Of a DNA stretch of 64,000 bases, positions 9,224 to 17,969 are shown one piece after another. The notes below the pieces were generated by a model. It did not search any database. It had not been told where the DNA came from and saw only the letters and a program-made list of their open reading frames with translations. Source of the DNA: Vibrio agarilyticus (GTDB taxonomy: Bacteria > Pseudomonadota > Gammaproteobacteria > Enterobacterales > Vibrionaceae); NCBI RefSeq assembly GCF_012641465.1, contig NZ_JABAIK010000020.1, positions 1 through 64,000 of the forward strand, written 5' to 3'. Position numbers and translations under genes: made by a program. Each line of letters starts with the position of its first letter. The stretch's first letter is position 1.

Positions 9224-10362
9224 TACTCTCCACGGCCTTCATCAGTGTAGGGGCGAACTTCCATCCCCTCCTGTACACTCGACACACCGGCAATAATGAC
9301 TTTTTCACCACGTTGCAAATTGGCTTTTACTTCCACGCGATCTTGATTCAAAGCACCAATTTCAATCGCGCGGCGTTGTACTTTATTTTGCTCATCGACA
9401 ACCCAAACAAATTGGCCACCTTGATTATCCGGCACCAAAGCCGTAAGCGGTACGGTGATAGTCACAAGATTATCAGTGTCAGCCTCATTAGCGACCGGCA
9501 TGACCTTGACGGCCATTCCAGGCAACACCCGATAGCCTTTAAGATCGTCAAACCCGAGCACAACAGAATACGTTTGTGTCACAGCGTCTGCCTGAGTGGC
9601 ATAGGTGCGCAGTGATAACGGGAAGCGCTGATTAGGAATTGCGGTAAGCTCAGCTTCAACATTCCCCTCTTTCTGACCATTTAAGATCACGCTATGAGGT
9701 ATCTGAATAACGACCTCAAGATCATCGAGATTGTGCAGAGTGAAAACGGGCGCATTAGCTTGAATTTGAACATGATTATCGCTCAGCTTCCGCCCAATAA
9801 TTCCATCAAATGGCGCATACAATCGAGTGTATTCAAGTCGGCGCTCAGCTTCAGCAACATGGTTTTTTGCTAAGTTATAACGCGTTGTAATGGCATCTAA
9901 ATCACTTTTAGCAATCGCTTTGCTCTTGTTGTAGATCGCGCGAGCTCTGTCGTATTCAACCTTACTGTTATCAAGTTCAAGACGAGCAGACTGCAACGCT
10001 GTTTTTGCATCGCGGTCATCTAACTGTGCCAATAACTGCCCTTGCTTGACCTGATCGCCCTCTTTGACATTGACATCCGTTAGCAGTCCACTGGTGCGAA
10101 ACGAAAGATCGGCCCGCTCTGCCGCCCTAACAACACCATTAAAACTGAGATCCGCTCCACGCTGAGCAGTAATGACTTCAATAAGAGCGGGCTTAATCAC
10201 AGGTGCGACAACGACATCGGATTCTGGCTCCTGGCCACACCCTGTCGCTAATAAAATAGAGGCACTCACTGCAGTGAACAAAAACGTTCGCTTACCATTT
10301 AGGTAGCATCGCTTCAGAGCGGGTCGCTGAAATAAGCTCGGCGTTAACGAAAATAGACTCAT
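9223..10362 (-). CDS. RND efflux periplasmic adaptor (membrane fusion lipoprotein)
   Basis: A 379-residue adaptor with an N-terminal signal ending in a lipobox-like ATGC, the biotinyl-lipoyl-like halves around the hairpin (GVVRAAERADLSFRTSG...VKEGDQVKQGQLLAQLDDRD and RLYAPFDGIIGRKLSDNH), an alpha-helical hairpin between them, and a beta-barrel domain. It links the RND pump to an outer-membrane channel. A GTG further upstream (10422) would add 20 residues without family character, so the ATG at 10362 with GAGG upstream is preferred. Two palindromic operator-like sites lie 70-120 bases upstream, suggesting control by a dimeric repressor encoded elsewhere. Confidence 0.92.
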   Translation of the reverse strand: MSLFSLTPSLFQRPALKRCYLNGKRTFLFTAVSASILLATGCGQEPESDVVVAPVIKPALIEVITAQRGADLSFNGVVRAAERADLSFRTSGLLTDVNVKEGDQVKQGQLLAQLDDRDAKTALQSARLELDNSKVEYDRARAIYNKSKAIAKSDLDAITTRYNLAKNHVAEAERRLEYTRLYAPFDGIIGRKLSDNHVQIQANAPVFTLHNLDDLEVVIQIPHSVILNGQKEGNVEAELTAIPNQRFPLSLRTYATQADAVTQTYSVVLGFDDLKGYRVLPGMAVKVMPVANEADTDNLVTITVPLTALVPDNQGGQFVWVVDEQNKVQRRAIEIGALNQDRVEVKANLQRGEKVIIAGVSSVQEGMEVRPYTDEGRGE

Positions 10363-10429
10363 GGTTTTATAGACCTCATCTAAGGCGATCGGAAATCGCG
10401 TTGAAATGCGACAACATGCCACACAAAAG

Positions 10430-10484
10430 TAAACTCATGAGTTTATTTTATTGCTCTCTCAAAGAAAGTAAACTCGTGAGTGTA
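10430..10484. promoter_or_regulatory. paired palindromic operator-like sites upstream of the RND operon
   Basis: TAAACTCATGAGTTTA at 10430-10445 is a perfect 16-base palindrome. A second copy, TAAACTCGTGAGTGTA at 10469-10484, differs at two positions. Their centres are 39 bases apart, close to four helical turns. They sit 70-120 bases upstream of the adaptor ATG. TetR-family repressors of RND pumps commonly bind such sites; no repressor gene is adjacent, so the regulator is unknown. Confidence 0.55.
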
Positions 10485-10507
10485 CATTTTTGTAAGTTTG
10501 TTTTACC

Positions 10508-10528
10508 AAGAGAGAGTATCACTCTCTT
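10508..10528. promoter_or_regulatory. short inverted repeat AAGAGAG / CTCTCTT
   Basis: A 7-base perfect inverted repeat with a 7-base spacer, just beyond the two operator-like palindromes in the gap upstream of the RND operon. It may be part of the control region; its role is unknown. Confidence 0.3.
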
Positions 10529-10631
10529 TCGTGGTTATAATTTTATCGATCAACTCATGTTAAAAAATGCAATCTGTATCATAAAAGCAGAAAGAGCTGG
10601 GGTAACTGCGAAACCCACGCAACTTACAGAT

Positions 10632-10706
10632 GCGAGGTTTAGCGAGAATGATTTGGTTTGTCAGTGAGACGGGGAATTGACGATTGAGTGGCTCTCAATC
10701 GTCAAT
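10632..10706. repeat. fragment of the long composite repeat, with a perfect 13-bp hairpin
   Basis: GCGAGAATGATTTGGTTTG and the following bases are the reverse complement of the right portion of the element at 30476-30733. The segment 10676-10706 forms a perfect hairpin (ATTGACGATTGAG, five-base loop, CTCAATCGTCAAT). No T-run follows it on either strand, so it is not a classical terminator. Confidence 0.6.
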
Positions 10707-10714
10707 AAAAAGGC

Positions 10715-10841
10715 TATACCCAAACAACTTGAAGATGCAGGTAGGCGACCAGAGAACAAAGCCTCTGAGCATAGACAAGCTATGTGATGAGGTTTGCGAG
10801 CGCCCGTCAACACCGCTGCAACTTCAAGTAGGACGGGTATA
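10715..10841. repeat. TATACCC intergenic palindromic repeat (127-bp subtype)
   Basis: A clean 127-bp copy from TATACCCAAACAACTTGAAG to CTTCAAGTAGGACGGGTATA, containing GATGAGGTTTGCGAGCGCC and lacking the 11-base CTTCGTGAACA insertion. It lies between the RND control region and the end of the polysaccharide cluster. Confidence 0.9.
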
Positions 10842-10884
10842 CAACTGCAAGTTATGTAAGCATGTGAGGCATGAACAAAAACCG

Positions 10885-12282
10885 TTATCTGAAATGCTGA
10901 TATCCTTCACGAGGCATTTTTGCACAAATACAAACTATTGAGAGAACCGTTAAGAAAAGCACGGCGTTTGCTGTCGGCTGCAAGTTAAAATCAACCAAGA
11001 TATGAATAAGCATGGCAAGCATCGCCATCAAACAACCTAGTGAGAGCCCCTTCATCATGCCGCTTCGTCGAGTGCGTAATGTATGAATCGATAACATCAA
11101 ACAATAGATAACAGGGCAAACCAAAATCGCCGTTCCAAGTACTCCCGATTGGAATAAAAACTGAATATACTCATTGTGGGCGTGATCAAAAAATTGGGTA
11201 ATTGTCTGTTGATGGTACGCAGGAAACACACTGTAGAAGGAACCCGCACCGGAGCCAAACCAGATATGATCACCTATCGCTTGTAAACTCCACGCCACAA
11301 TTTCCGGACGAGCCTCAGAGGCAATTACCGTTTTATCAATACGTTCTTTTACGGTATCAAGACCGAAAATAGCCCCAACGAGCAGAGCGTCAATGACCAA
11401 AATACTGATGATTAGCACCACAAGAGCTCGAGGCTTATTCTTATAAAACAAAAAAGCAATCAAGGTTGCCATAACGGTGCTCATCATGAATGCTGTATTA
11501 CCCATACGAGAGCGCGTCATAATTAAGGCGATAACCATAATGATCAGACTTAAGCGCACAATCATCTTATCACTCATGAATACCACAATAAGTCGCTGCA
11601 TACGCTCAGCCATCGAGAGTCGCTCTGGTCCTGTATGTGACATGCGAGCAACAATTAAACCGATGCCCAGGGATAGACAAAGTAATAAATAATTAGCAAG
11701 GTGATTACGATACACGAATGAACCATTTGCGCCATTTTGTGTTGGCAAACCAAATATCGGGCTCGAGGAACTGTCACTGAGCGCCAACATACTCGCATAA
11801 AAGGCTTGAATTGTCCCCGAAACAATAATTGCTAAAACCAGCGCATAAAGCCTGCTGCGTCGGTCAATTAAAATCGAAAGATTCAATACCCAACAACAGT
11901 ACGCGAATCCCAAGATGAGCATCAACTGAGTATGATGAATATCGAGAGTAATAGGGGCGTAATCGCGATTAAATATAGAATACGCCTTAGCTGAGTTCGG
12001 CGATAGCGCAGAGAGCCAATCAAGCGGTAACGGGACCAGTTGGAACGCTGTAAAACCTTGAAATAATATGAGCGGCAATAACAAAGGCAAGATGCTTTTA
12101 ACTTGCCGCCAAGGTATAGTCGAGCGATAACACCAGATTACAGCACAAGTCTGAACAATCACCATCACTTGAAAAATGGACCAAGCCCACGGGCGATTTG
12201 AGCCCAATGGTATTGGCAACCAAACAATGGTTACCAATACCAAAGCAAAAATGACAGAATCAACACGTCTTTTTAATAACAT
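10885..12282 (-). CDS. O-antigen ligase / Wzy-type polysaccharide polymerase
   Basis: A 465-residue protein with about 12 hydrophobic segments and the O-antigen-ligase family signature: a large periplasmic loop between late helices with SFVYRNHLANYLLL and, further on, FFDHAHNEYIQFLFQSGVLG. In this family such proteins either join chains to a lipid carrier or polymerise repeat units in the periplasm. As last gene of an exopolysaccharide export cluster it most likely polymerises or transfers the exported chain. The start follows the repeat-protein gene by 25 bases. Sequence cannot separate ligase from polymerase. Confidence 0.88.
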   Translation of the reverse strand: MLLKRRVDSVIFALVLVTIVWLPIPLGSNRPWAWSIFQVMVIVQTCAVIWCYRSTIPWRQVKSILPLLLPLILFQGFTAFQLVPLPLDWLSALSPNSAKAYSIFNRDYAPITLDIHHTQLMLILGFAYCCWVLNLSILIDRRSRLYALVLAIIVSGTIQAFYASMLALSDSSSSPIFGLPTQNGANGSFVYRNHLANYLLLCLSLGIGLIVARMSHTGPERLSMAERMQRLIVVFMSDKMIVRLSLIIMVIALIMTRSRMGNTAFMMSTVMATLIAFLFYKNKPRALVVLIISILVIDALLVGAIFGLDTVKERIDKTVIASEARPEIVAWSLQAIGDHIWFGSGAGSFYSVFPAYHQQTITQFFDHAHNEYIQFLFQSGVLGTAILVCPVIYCLMLSIHTLRTRRSGMMKGLSLGCLMAMLAMLIHILVDFNLQPTANAVLFLTVLSIVCICAKMPREGYQHFR

Positions 12283-12307
12283 TGTGTCTTATCTCATTCT
12301 TACCGTA

Positions 12308-13573
12308 TTAATTTGGTGAAGCCACACCACCACTTCCGCTGCCGCTACCACCACTGCCTGTGCCAGGAAACGTCGGCGTTGATGGAGCTGAGTCACCACT
12401 ACTGCCAGAGTCATTACTGCCACTGTCGTTACCTGAATTATTAGGCTGTGACGGCGCAACATCAGTCACATCACTGCCTGAGTCGTTATTTGTGTCAGTT
12501 GGCGCGGTCGCATCCGGCTGCGCATTGTCATTTTCTGCAGAATCTGATGACGTTGAATCATCACTAGCTTGCGTCTCAGATGTGGCTTCCTCGGCGCTAT
12601 CTGTCTCGTCAGTAGCGGACTCCTCAGTGCCCGCCTCCTCTGCAGCCTCCTCGGTGCTCGCTTCATCGTTGCCCTCAACACCTGCAGCAGGCGTTGCCTC
12701 AGTAATTTCAGTGGGGTCAACACCATTGACCAAGGCGACCTCAATAATCGCCTCTGCGTCATCACTGACCGCGACAGCGGCATTGAACACTTCTGTGGCA
12801 GCTTCAGGTGCAGCCTGAATAGCGACTTCAACTATGTCGGTCTGAACCTCAGGGGCTGCTTGAATTGCGGCTGCGACAACAGCTTCCGGACTATCTGTTT
12901 GGGTGACGGCGGCTTCAACAACCGCCACGGCAAGCTCAGGAGCAGACTCAATTGCCGTAGCCACCACCGCAGCCGCATCATCGGTATTAGCGACAGCCAC
13001 TTCCACAACGGCGACCGTCATTTCAGGTGCCGCTTCAATCGCAGTCGCAACCACGACAACTGCATCATCGGTATTAGCCACAGCCACTTCCACAACAGCG
13101 ACCGTCATTTCAGGCGCAGCCTGAATAGCTGCAGCAACAACAGCTGCTGGGTTCTCACTTTGTGCAACGGCAACTTCAACAACCGCGGTGACCATTTCTG
13201 GTGCCGCTTGAATCGCTGTCGCAATAATGGCGGTAGGATCGTCGGTCTGAGTCACCGCCGCTTCAACCACCACTACCGCCATTTCTGGCGCTACCTGAAT
13301 CGCACTTTGTGCCAACGCTTCAACCGAAACACTCGAATTTTCAGCCGCAAACGCCAGTGCAGAAGCAACTGTTTCAACATTACCTGCTGCGACCATGGCA
13401 TTTATTACCGCTTGCAGCGCTTCAGGCGATTCCGCTGCAGCATCAGTCAGCTGCTTTTGCTGCGCTTGCGTCAATACATTAATTTTAAGGCTATCCTTTT
13501 CCTGAGCGATGGCGGGTAATGAAAACAGTACCATTGCTGTGATCATCGAAACTTTGTGTTTAATCGACATCAT
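12308..13573 (-). CDS. secreted Ala/Val-rich protein with 29-residue tandem repeats
   Basis: A 421-residue exported protein with no recognised family. A signal peptide (about 1-23, ending PAIAQ) is followed by a region at about 90-260 built of tandem 29-residue units, each resembling VANTDDAxxVVATAIEAAPEM; these should form short amphipathic helices. Then comes an acidic stretch rich in Ala, Glu, Thr and Ser, and a Ser/Gly/Asn-rich tail ending GVASPN. It lies inside the polysaccharide operon between the phosphatase and the Wzy-like gene, so a structural or matrix role with the exported polymer is a reasonable guess. Long antisense open frames here merely mirror the repeats. The first two codons are both ATG; GGAAAG precedes them. 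Confidence 0.8.
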   Translation of the reverse strand: MMSIKHKVSMITAMVLFSLPAIAQEKDSLKINVLTQAQQKQLTDAAAESPEALQAVINAMVAAGNVETVASALAFAAENSSVSVEALAQSAIQVAPEMAVVVVEAAVTQTDDPTAIIATAIQAAPEMVTAVVEVAVAQSENPAAVVAAAIQAAPEMTVAVVEVAVANTDDAVVVVATAIEAAPEMTVAVVEVAVANTDDAAAVVATAIESAPELAVAVVEAAVTQTDSPEAVVAAAIQAAPEVQTDIVEVAIQAAPEAATEVFNAAVAVSDDAEAIIEVALVNGVDPTEITEATPAAGVEGNDEASTEEAAEEAGTEESATDETDSAEEATSETQASDDSTSSDSAENDNAQPDATAPTDTNNDSGSDVTDVAPSQPNNSGNDSGSNDSGSSGDSAPSTPTFPGTGSGGSGSGSGGVASPN

Positions 13574-13675
13574 TGTCTTTCCTTTTAACTCGTATAATAT
13601 TTCACTGACATATTTCTACAGCCAAGTAACCTCGTGAAGCGTGGTTAAATAGATAATCACTTGGATATAAATATT

Positions 13676-14410
13676 TTAAGCACAATCATTAATGCAATTT
13701 ACAAACAACATTTTGGGGTTATTAACAAAGAGATCATCGACTATTTCCTTGTCGAAATAATTGTTAATTTTATCTCTAGCACTAAGCATTTGACATGATC
13801 GATGGGTAAGATTGTGTGTATCAGAAGCGATACAAAACACTTTATTACTCTCAATGAGTCCCATGGCAAGAGCCATACTTTCCTGTCTAAAACGGCCGAT
13901 TATTGAACTTGCGGTAATTTGCATTAAACACCCTATTTCAACTAAAGCGCTTATCCCGGCTGATGAGTTATACCAGTACCGGCAACGTTCAGGGTGAGCA
14001 ATGACGGGTATTACGCCATTATTTAACAACCACTTACAGAGTTGATTTGTACCACTAGGATAATGATTTTCCGGCAATTCAAGAAGAACATATTGAGTTT
14101 GATCTTTTTTTGCTAAGTAAGGTACTTTATTATTTTTTACCCACGGGACTAAATCAGGTGTTAAATGAACTTCTGCTGCATATTTTAACTTGGGAATATC
14201 ATGACGCTCGCCAAGATCTGAACAAAACTGATGATATGCTGAGGACAAGGTAGATATTGTATTATTAAACTTTCCCAATCGAATATGCGGTGTCGCAATA
14301 ACCCCCTCAATACCCTGCTGATACATCTCTTTTAGTATATCTAGTGACGTGTTGAAATCTTTTGGTCCGTCATCAATGTTCGGTATTACATGAGCATGAA
14401 TATCGTACAC
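13676..14410 (-). CDS. CpsB/YwqE-type PHP-domain tyrosine-protein phosphatase
   Basis: A 244-residue manganese-dependent phosphatase of the PHP superfamily. It shows the metal-binding motifs in order: YDIHAHVIPNIDDGP at the N-terminus, ATPHIRLG, the glutamate-containing region AEVHL, HPERC, and ASDTHN near the C-terminus. Relatives remove phosphate from the tyrosine tail of Wzc-type kinases and so set capsule or exopolysaccharide output. The Wzc-like kinase is encoded two genes upstream in the same operon. It starts with GTG, supported by an AAGGGG ribosome site. CpsB-type enzymes are usual in Firmicutes, while many gamma-proteobacteria use the low-molecular-weight Wzb instead. Confidence 0.9.
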   Translation of the reverse strand: MYDIHAHVIPNIDDGPKDFNTSLDILKEMYQQGIEGVIATPHIRLGKFNNTISTLSSAYHQFCSDLGERHDIPKLKYAAEVHLTPDLVPWVKNNKVPYLAKKDQTQYVLLELPENHYPSGTNQLCKWLLNNGVIPVIAHPERCRYWYNSSAGISALVEIGCLMQITASSIIGRFRQESMALAMGLIESNKVFCIASDTHNLTHRSCQMLSARDKINNYFDKEIVDDLFVNNPKMLFVNCINDCA

Positions 14411-14420
14411 CTATCACCCC

Positions 14421-15134
14421 TTAGGTATTACATCCTGGCAATATTATTTGTGTCATTGTGACCAGACGACACGCTCTATCCTTTGCATCGTTGGATAAAT
14501 CGCTAATAATTCTTGTCGCTAAAGACGGCTGAAAGCGAATCAGTGAAAATAATGAACGAGTAGCTCCCGCTTTTAAATTACTATCAGCTGTAAGCCAGTG
14601 TTCAAAGACAATACTAACGTAAGTCGACTTTACCTCAATTGAATGTGGTCCATAACGTTCTGCGTAGATCAACCATTGTTCAGGATTACGCCCTATAAAA
14701 TAACCAATTTTTGCTAAATTAACATAAGACATGAACCAAGTTGGTCGCCGCTGAACACTTTTTAATTCCAATTCGTATGCCAACTCAAGATAAAAACGTT
14801 TTTCAACCGGATTAAAGATCGACAGCCACACATAATGTGAACTGGCCAAGCTTAGGTAATGTGGGTGCTGTTCATCCAATGCTCGCATCCACTCAACTAA
14901 CGTTGTTACACCCTTGATATCTTCGAGATCTGGTTTTGAGTTAACATTGTATTCACCTAGCCAACGTTCATGCTTATAAGCGACCAATTGAGAAAAAACA
15001 TTCGCTAGTCCAAAATTAACTGGCACAATTATAATGCCGAGCACCCCAATTAAAACGATAGCTCGAAACACTCTTTTTTGCCATATTAATGGAACAAAAA
15101 ATAAAAAATTATCTTTAATTCCAGCGCGCATCAT
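14421..15134 (-). CDS. VpsP-like polysaccharide cluster protein
   Basis: A 237-residue protein with one transmembrane helix at about 26-46 and a periplasmic part with helical, TPR-like character (for example YLELAYELELKSVQRRPTWFMSYVNLAKIGYFIGRNPEQWLIYAERYG split across helices). The start overlaps the Wzc stop (TAATG). Its position after barrel, SLBB protein and Wzc matches vpsM-N-O-P in the Vibrio cholerae vps-II cluster as I recall it, and the protein looks like a member of the VpsP family. The biochemical role of that family is not known to me. Possibly a partner of Wzc or of the polymerase. Confidence 0.7.
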   Translation of the reverse strand: MMRAGIKDNFLFFVPLIWQKRVFRAIVLIGVLGIIIVPVNFGLANVFSQLVAYKHERWLGEYNVNSKPDLEDIKGVTTLVEWMRALDEQHPHYLSLASSHYVWLSIFNPVEKRFYLELAYELELKSVQRRPTWFMSYVNLAKIGYFIGRNPEQWLIYAERYGPHSIEVKSTYVSIVFEHWLTADSNLKAGATRSLFSLIRFQPSLATRIISDLSNDAKDRACRLVTMTQIILPGCNT

Positions 15135-17368
15135 TACGCTTTCCCCGATACATCATTATGATAGTGATATTGATACTCTGAATAATAACTGTAACTTTCT
15201 TCGTTTTTGCGCTTTATTCCATTGACAACTAAACCATCCAAATGAATGTTGTGGGTAAACAACTTATCTAGAGTTTGTCTTAATTGCTCTTTTTTACTTT
15301 GATTTATGCGGCTTACGACAATAACGCTCTTGATCAATGATAATACTGTTAACGCATCACTAAAAAGCAACATGGGTGGTGTATCAACAATAATTCTATC
15401 GTACTTAGTGGCAAGATCATCTAATAACTGAACAAATCGTTCCGATGAAAGGACTTGCTGAGGGTTCGGTGCAACAAAACCTGCTGGCATAACATCAATA
15501 TTGTGCGCTTCTATATGGTGAATACAGCTATCAATATCGTGCCCCATAAGAAGATAATGCGTAAGACCTGAATCTGTATTGCTCAACCCAAATCGACCTG
15601 CAAGAGAAGGCCGTCTTAAATCCGTGTCAATCAATAACACTCTCTCAGACGCCGCCATTGCCAGACCAATATTTAGTGATGTGGTTGTTTTTCCTTCAGA
15701 GGGCAGTGCAGATGTCACAGCATAAATCTTCTTGTCCGAGTTCAAATAATTAATTAGTAATGAGGTTCTAATGCTCTGAAACGCTTCGCTGAATCCTGTT
15801 TTACTATGTTGATTAAAGTCCTTTGCAAAATAATCGGCATTAATTGTGCTTTTTACATTCGCGACATAGGGAACACATCCTAACGGCGTAAGCCCAAACT
15901 CTTCCGAGTAATCATTTGTGGCTTGAAACGTATTCCTAAAGACTTCAAGTAGCAAAGTCGAAGCAACAGAAACCATAAGACCTAGCAAAGATGCGAGTAC
16001 AACAATTAATGCCTTTTTCGGCTTAGAAGGCACTAAGGGCACTAGTGCCTCATCGGTGAATCGTACCGAGATAGGCGTGAAGTCAGAGGTAGCGCTGGTT
16101 TCTTTCTGCCGAGTTAGAAAGAGTTCAAATAGCTCTCGATTGGTGGCAACTTCGCGCTTTAAGATGTCATAACGCGCTCTTTTAACGGCAATTTCTTGAA
16201 ATTCATCTTTTTTCTCAAGCATTTCATTATTGAGTGCGACTTCAAGCTGGCGAACACTTTTTAACTCTTGTTCAATACCGCTGGCAAGCTTGCGAATAAA
16301 AGTCTCAGATTGTGCTTTTACCGCTGAATATTGAGATTGAGCCTGAATCATTTTGTCATGTTTCGGCCCATACCGTTTTGCGAGTTCGTTGATTCGATTT
16401 TCTGCCTCTGTTTCTAACGTTAACATCTTCTTGACTTGAGGATGATTGGCAATCTCTGACACCGATGCCATTGCGACGATATCGGTACTACTGTTGTCTT
16501 TAAGTACTTGAAAAATCGATTCTGCCGCTACTCTACGACTACGAGCATCTGATAGTTTTTTGCTTAATTCGGCAAGCTCATTTGATGTAAGGTTATCAAT
16601 ACCACTGGAGTCGACTAAACCTTCGCTGGTTAGAAAATCAGTTAATGCCCTTTCTGACTCCGCTAGCTGTAATTTCAGCTCTTCCGCTCTACGACTGAGC
16701 CACGAGCTCGCATCTTGAGTGGCACCAATTTTTGACTCCAGCGTCATATCGATATAAGTATGCCCAACTTCGTTTGCGATTCTCGCCGCCAATTTAGCGT
16801 CTAACGAAGTAAAACTGATTTTTACTAACTGAGTTTTACCCACCGATACGACGGTTAACCCAGCGCGAAAATTATTTAGCACTCGCTGGCGTAGTTTTTC
16901 TTGTTCTAAAGCGGGATCAAATTGCTGCCCCTCACTTTCAAATAGGGCTTTATAGACAGGAAGTGACCGATAGATACTCTGAATTTGATTTAATAAGCTT
17001 GAATCGTCAACCTCAAGATAGCCATTAAACTCAGGCAAATCTTTTAAGCGCAGCTGGGCAATAACTCGCTCAGCCAACTGATTTGACTTTAAGATCTCTA
17101 GTTGAGTGAGAAAGTATTCCTTTTTGGAATTATCAACACCAACAACATCTTCAATTGAAACCGTATTGTTCTGCTGGCTATCTAAAAGCAAAGTTGCCGA
17201 GGCTGTGTAGCCTGGCGGAATCGATTTCACGAACAATGTTGCTAGTGCTGCGCAAAGTAACGTAAAAAGAAAAATAACCCAAATTCTCTTCCTGAGAATT
17301 TGAAACAATTTACCCAGATCAATTTCATCGTGATCTGGTTTATTTTTTTGTGTTTGAGAAACGTCCAT
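15134..17368 (-). CDS. Wzc-type polysaccharide co-polymerase / tyrosine autokinase
   Basis: A 744-residue inner-membrane protein. The N-terminal Wzz domain has a first helix at about 31-50. A long coiled-coil periplasmic part carries GNVR-like features, the second helix lies at about 448-472, and a cytoplasmic BY-kinase domain follows. The kinase has Walker A (ALPSEGKTTTSLNIG, near residue 555), Walker A' (LLIDTDLRRPSL) and Walker B (RIIVDTPPML). The C-terminal tail (about 726-737) is a tyrosine cluster with six or more Tyr. It controls chain length and export. Its likely partners are the short Wza-like protein encoded upstream and the PHP phosphatase encoded downstream. It corresponds by position to VpsO. 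Confidence 0.95.
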   Translation of the reverse strand: MDVSQTQKNKPDHDEIDLGKLFQILRKRIWVIFLFTLLCAALATLFVKSIPPGYTASATLLLDSQQNNTVSIEDVVGVDNSKKEYFLTQLEILKSNQLAERVIAQLRLKDLPEFNGYLEVDDSSLLNQIQSIYRSLPVYKALFESEGQQFDPALEQEKLRQRVLNNFRAGLTVVSVGKTQLVKISFTSLDAKLAARIANEVGHTYIDMTLESKIGATQDASSWLSRRAEELKLQLAESERALTDFLTSEGLVDSSGIDNLTSNELAELSKKLSDARSRRVAAESIFQVLKDNSSTDIVAMASVSEIANHPQVKKMLTLETEAENRINELAKRYGPKHDKMIQAQSQYSAVKAQSETFIRKLASGIEQELKSVRQLEVALNNEMLEKKDEFQEIAVKRARYDILKREVATNRELFELFLTRQKETSATSDFTPISVRFTDEALVPLVPSKPKKALIVVLASLLGLMVSVASTLLLEVFRNTFQATNDYSEEFGLTPLGCVPYVANVKSTINADYFAKDFNQHSKTGFSEAFQSIRTSLLINYLNSDKKIYAVTSALPSEGKTTTSLNIGLAMAASERVLLIDTDLRRPSLAGRFGLSNTDSGLTHYLLMGHDIDSCIHHIEAHNIDVMPAGFVAPNPQQVLSSERFVQLLDDLATKYDRIIVDTPPMLLFSDALTVLSLIKSVIVVSRINQSKKEQLRQTLDKLFTHNIHLDGLVVNGIKRKNEESYSYYSEYQYHYHNDVSGKA

Positions 17369-17409
17369 TTATACTCATCCAGCGTTAATTCGTACTGGTT
17401 TTTTTCACA

Positions 17410-17955
17410 TTAAAAGAAGGTGTCGTCGATAACTATAATATCGCCAGGCTTTACCGCTGCGGTCAGCGGGGCTTTACGCGTCACTTTATCAGCCAACGTT
17501 ACGGTAGAGGTCACCTCAATGGAATTACGATTCGCTCTATCAGTAAAGCCACCCGCTAGCGCTATTGCTTTGTCAACGGTGAGACCGGGCTGGTATTCAT
17601 ACCCTCCCGGCTTTTTAACTTCACCATTAACGAAGAATTGACGAAATGACGTGACGTTGACTCGTACTTTCGGCAAGATTAAATAATCACCTCTCAGTCC
17701 ATCATGAATCGCTTGACGCAACTGATGCACGGTCATTCCGGCTGCCATAATCGTTCCTAGGTAGGGATACTCAAACTGACCACTCGCATCAATCATAAGA
17801 TCCATTGACAGCTCTTCTTCGTCATAGACGCTAATAGAGATAGAGTCGCCGGCGCCCAATACATAAGCACTTGCATCGGACGCTAACGTGTTGTGGCTAA
17901 TAAAAATTAAGACCGCAGTGATAATTACAGCAATCCTTTGCTGCCAATATTTCAT
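17410..17955 (-). CDS. short Wza-like polysaccharide export protein (Poly_export + SLBB)
   Basis: A 181-residue periplasmic protein. A signal peptide ends near NTLA-SDA, followed by the polysaccharide-export domain (YVLGAGDSISISVYDEEELS to LPKVRVNV) and one SLBB domain (FFVNGEVKKPGGYEYQPGLTVDKAIALAGG). It is much shorter than E. coli Wza (about 380 residues), lacks a lipobox and lacks the C-terminal helix that forms the outer-membrane pore. The barrel protein encoded 15 bases upstream may therefore supply the outer-membrane channel; this split arrangement is an inference. By position it corresponds to VpsN. Confidence 0.9.
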   Translation of the reverse strand: MKYWQQRIAVIITAVLIFISHNTLASDASAYVLGAGDSISISVYDEEELSMDLMIDASGQFEYPYLGTIMAAGMTVHQLRQAIHDGLRGDYLILPKVRVNVTSFRQFFVNGEVKKPGGYEYQPGLTVDKAIALAGGFTDRANRNSIEVTSTVTLADKVTRKAPLTAAVKPGDIIVIDDTFF

Positions 17956-17969
17956 AATTCACGTCTCAG

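Noticed and set aside
10401-10941. two plus-strand open frames in the gap upstream of the RND operon (88 and 85 codons)
   Set aside because: They run through operator-like palindromes and through the repeat elements; no ribosome sites or protein features.
12569-13519. 316-residue plus-strand open frame opposite the repeat-protein gene
   Set aside because: It mirrors the 87-bp repeats of the real minus-strand gene. Its product is an Arg/Cys/Asn-rich low-complexity string without signal, ribosome site or family features.
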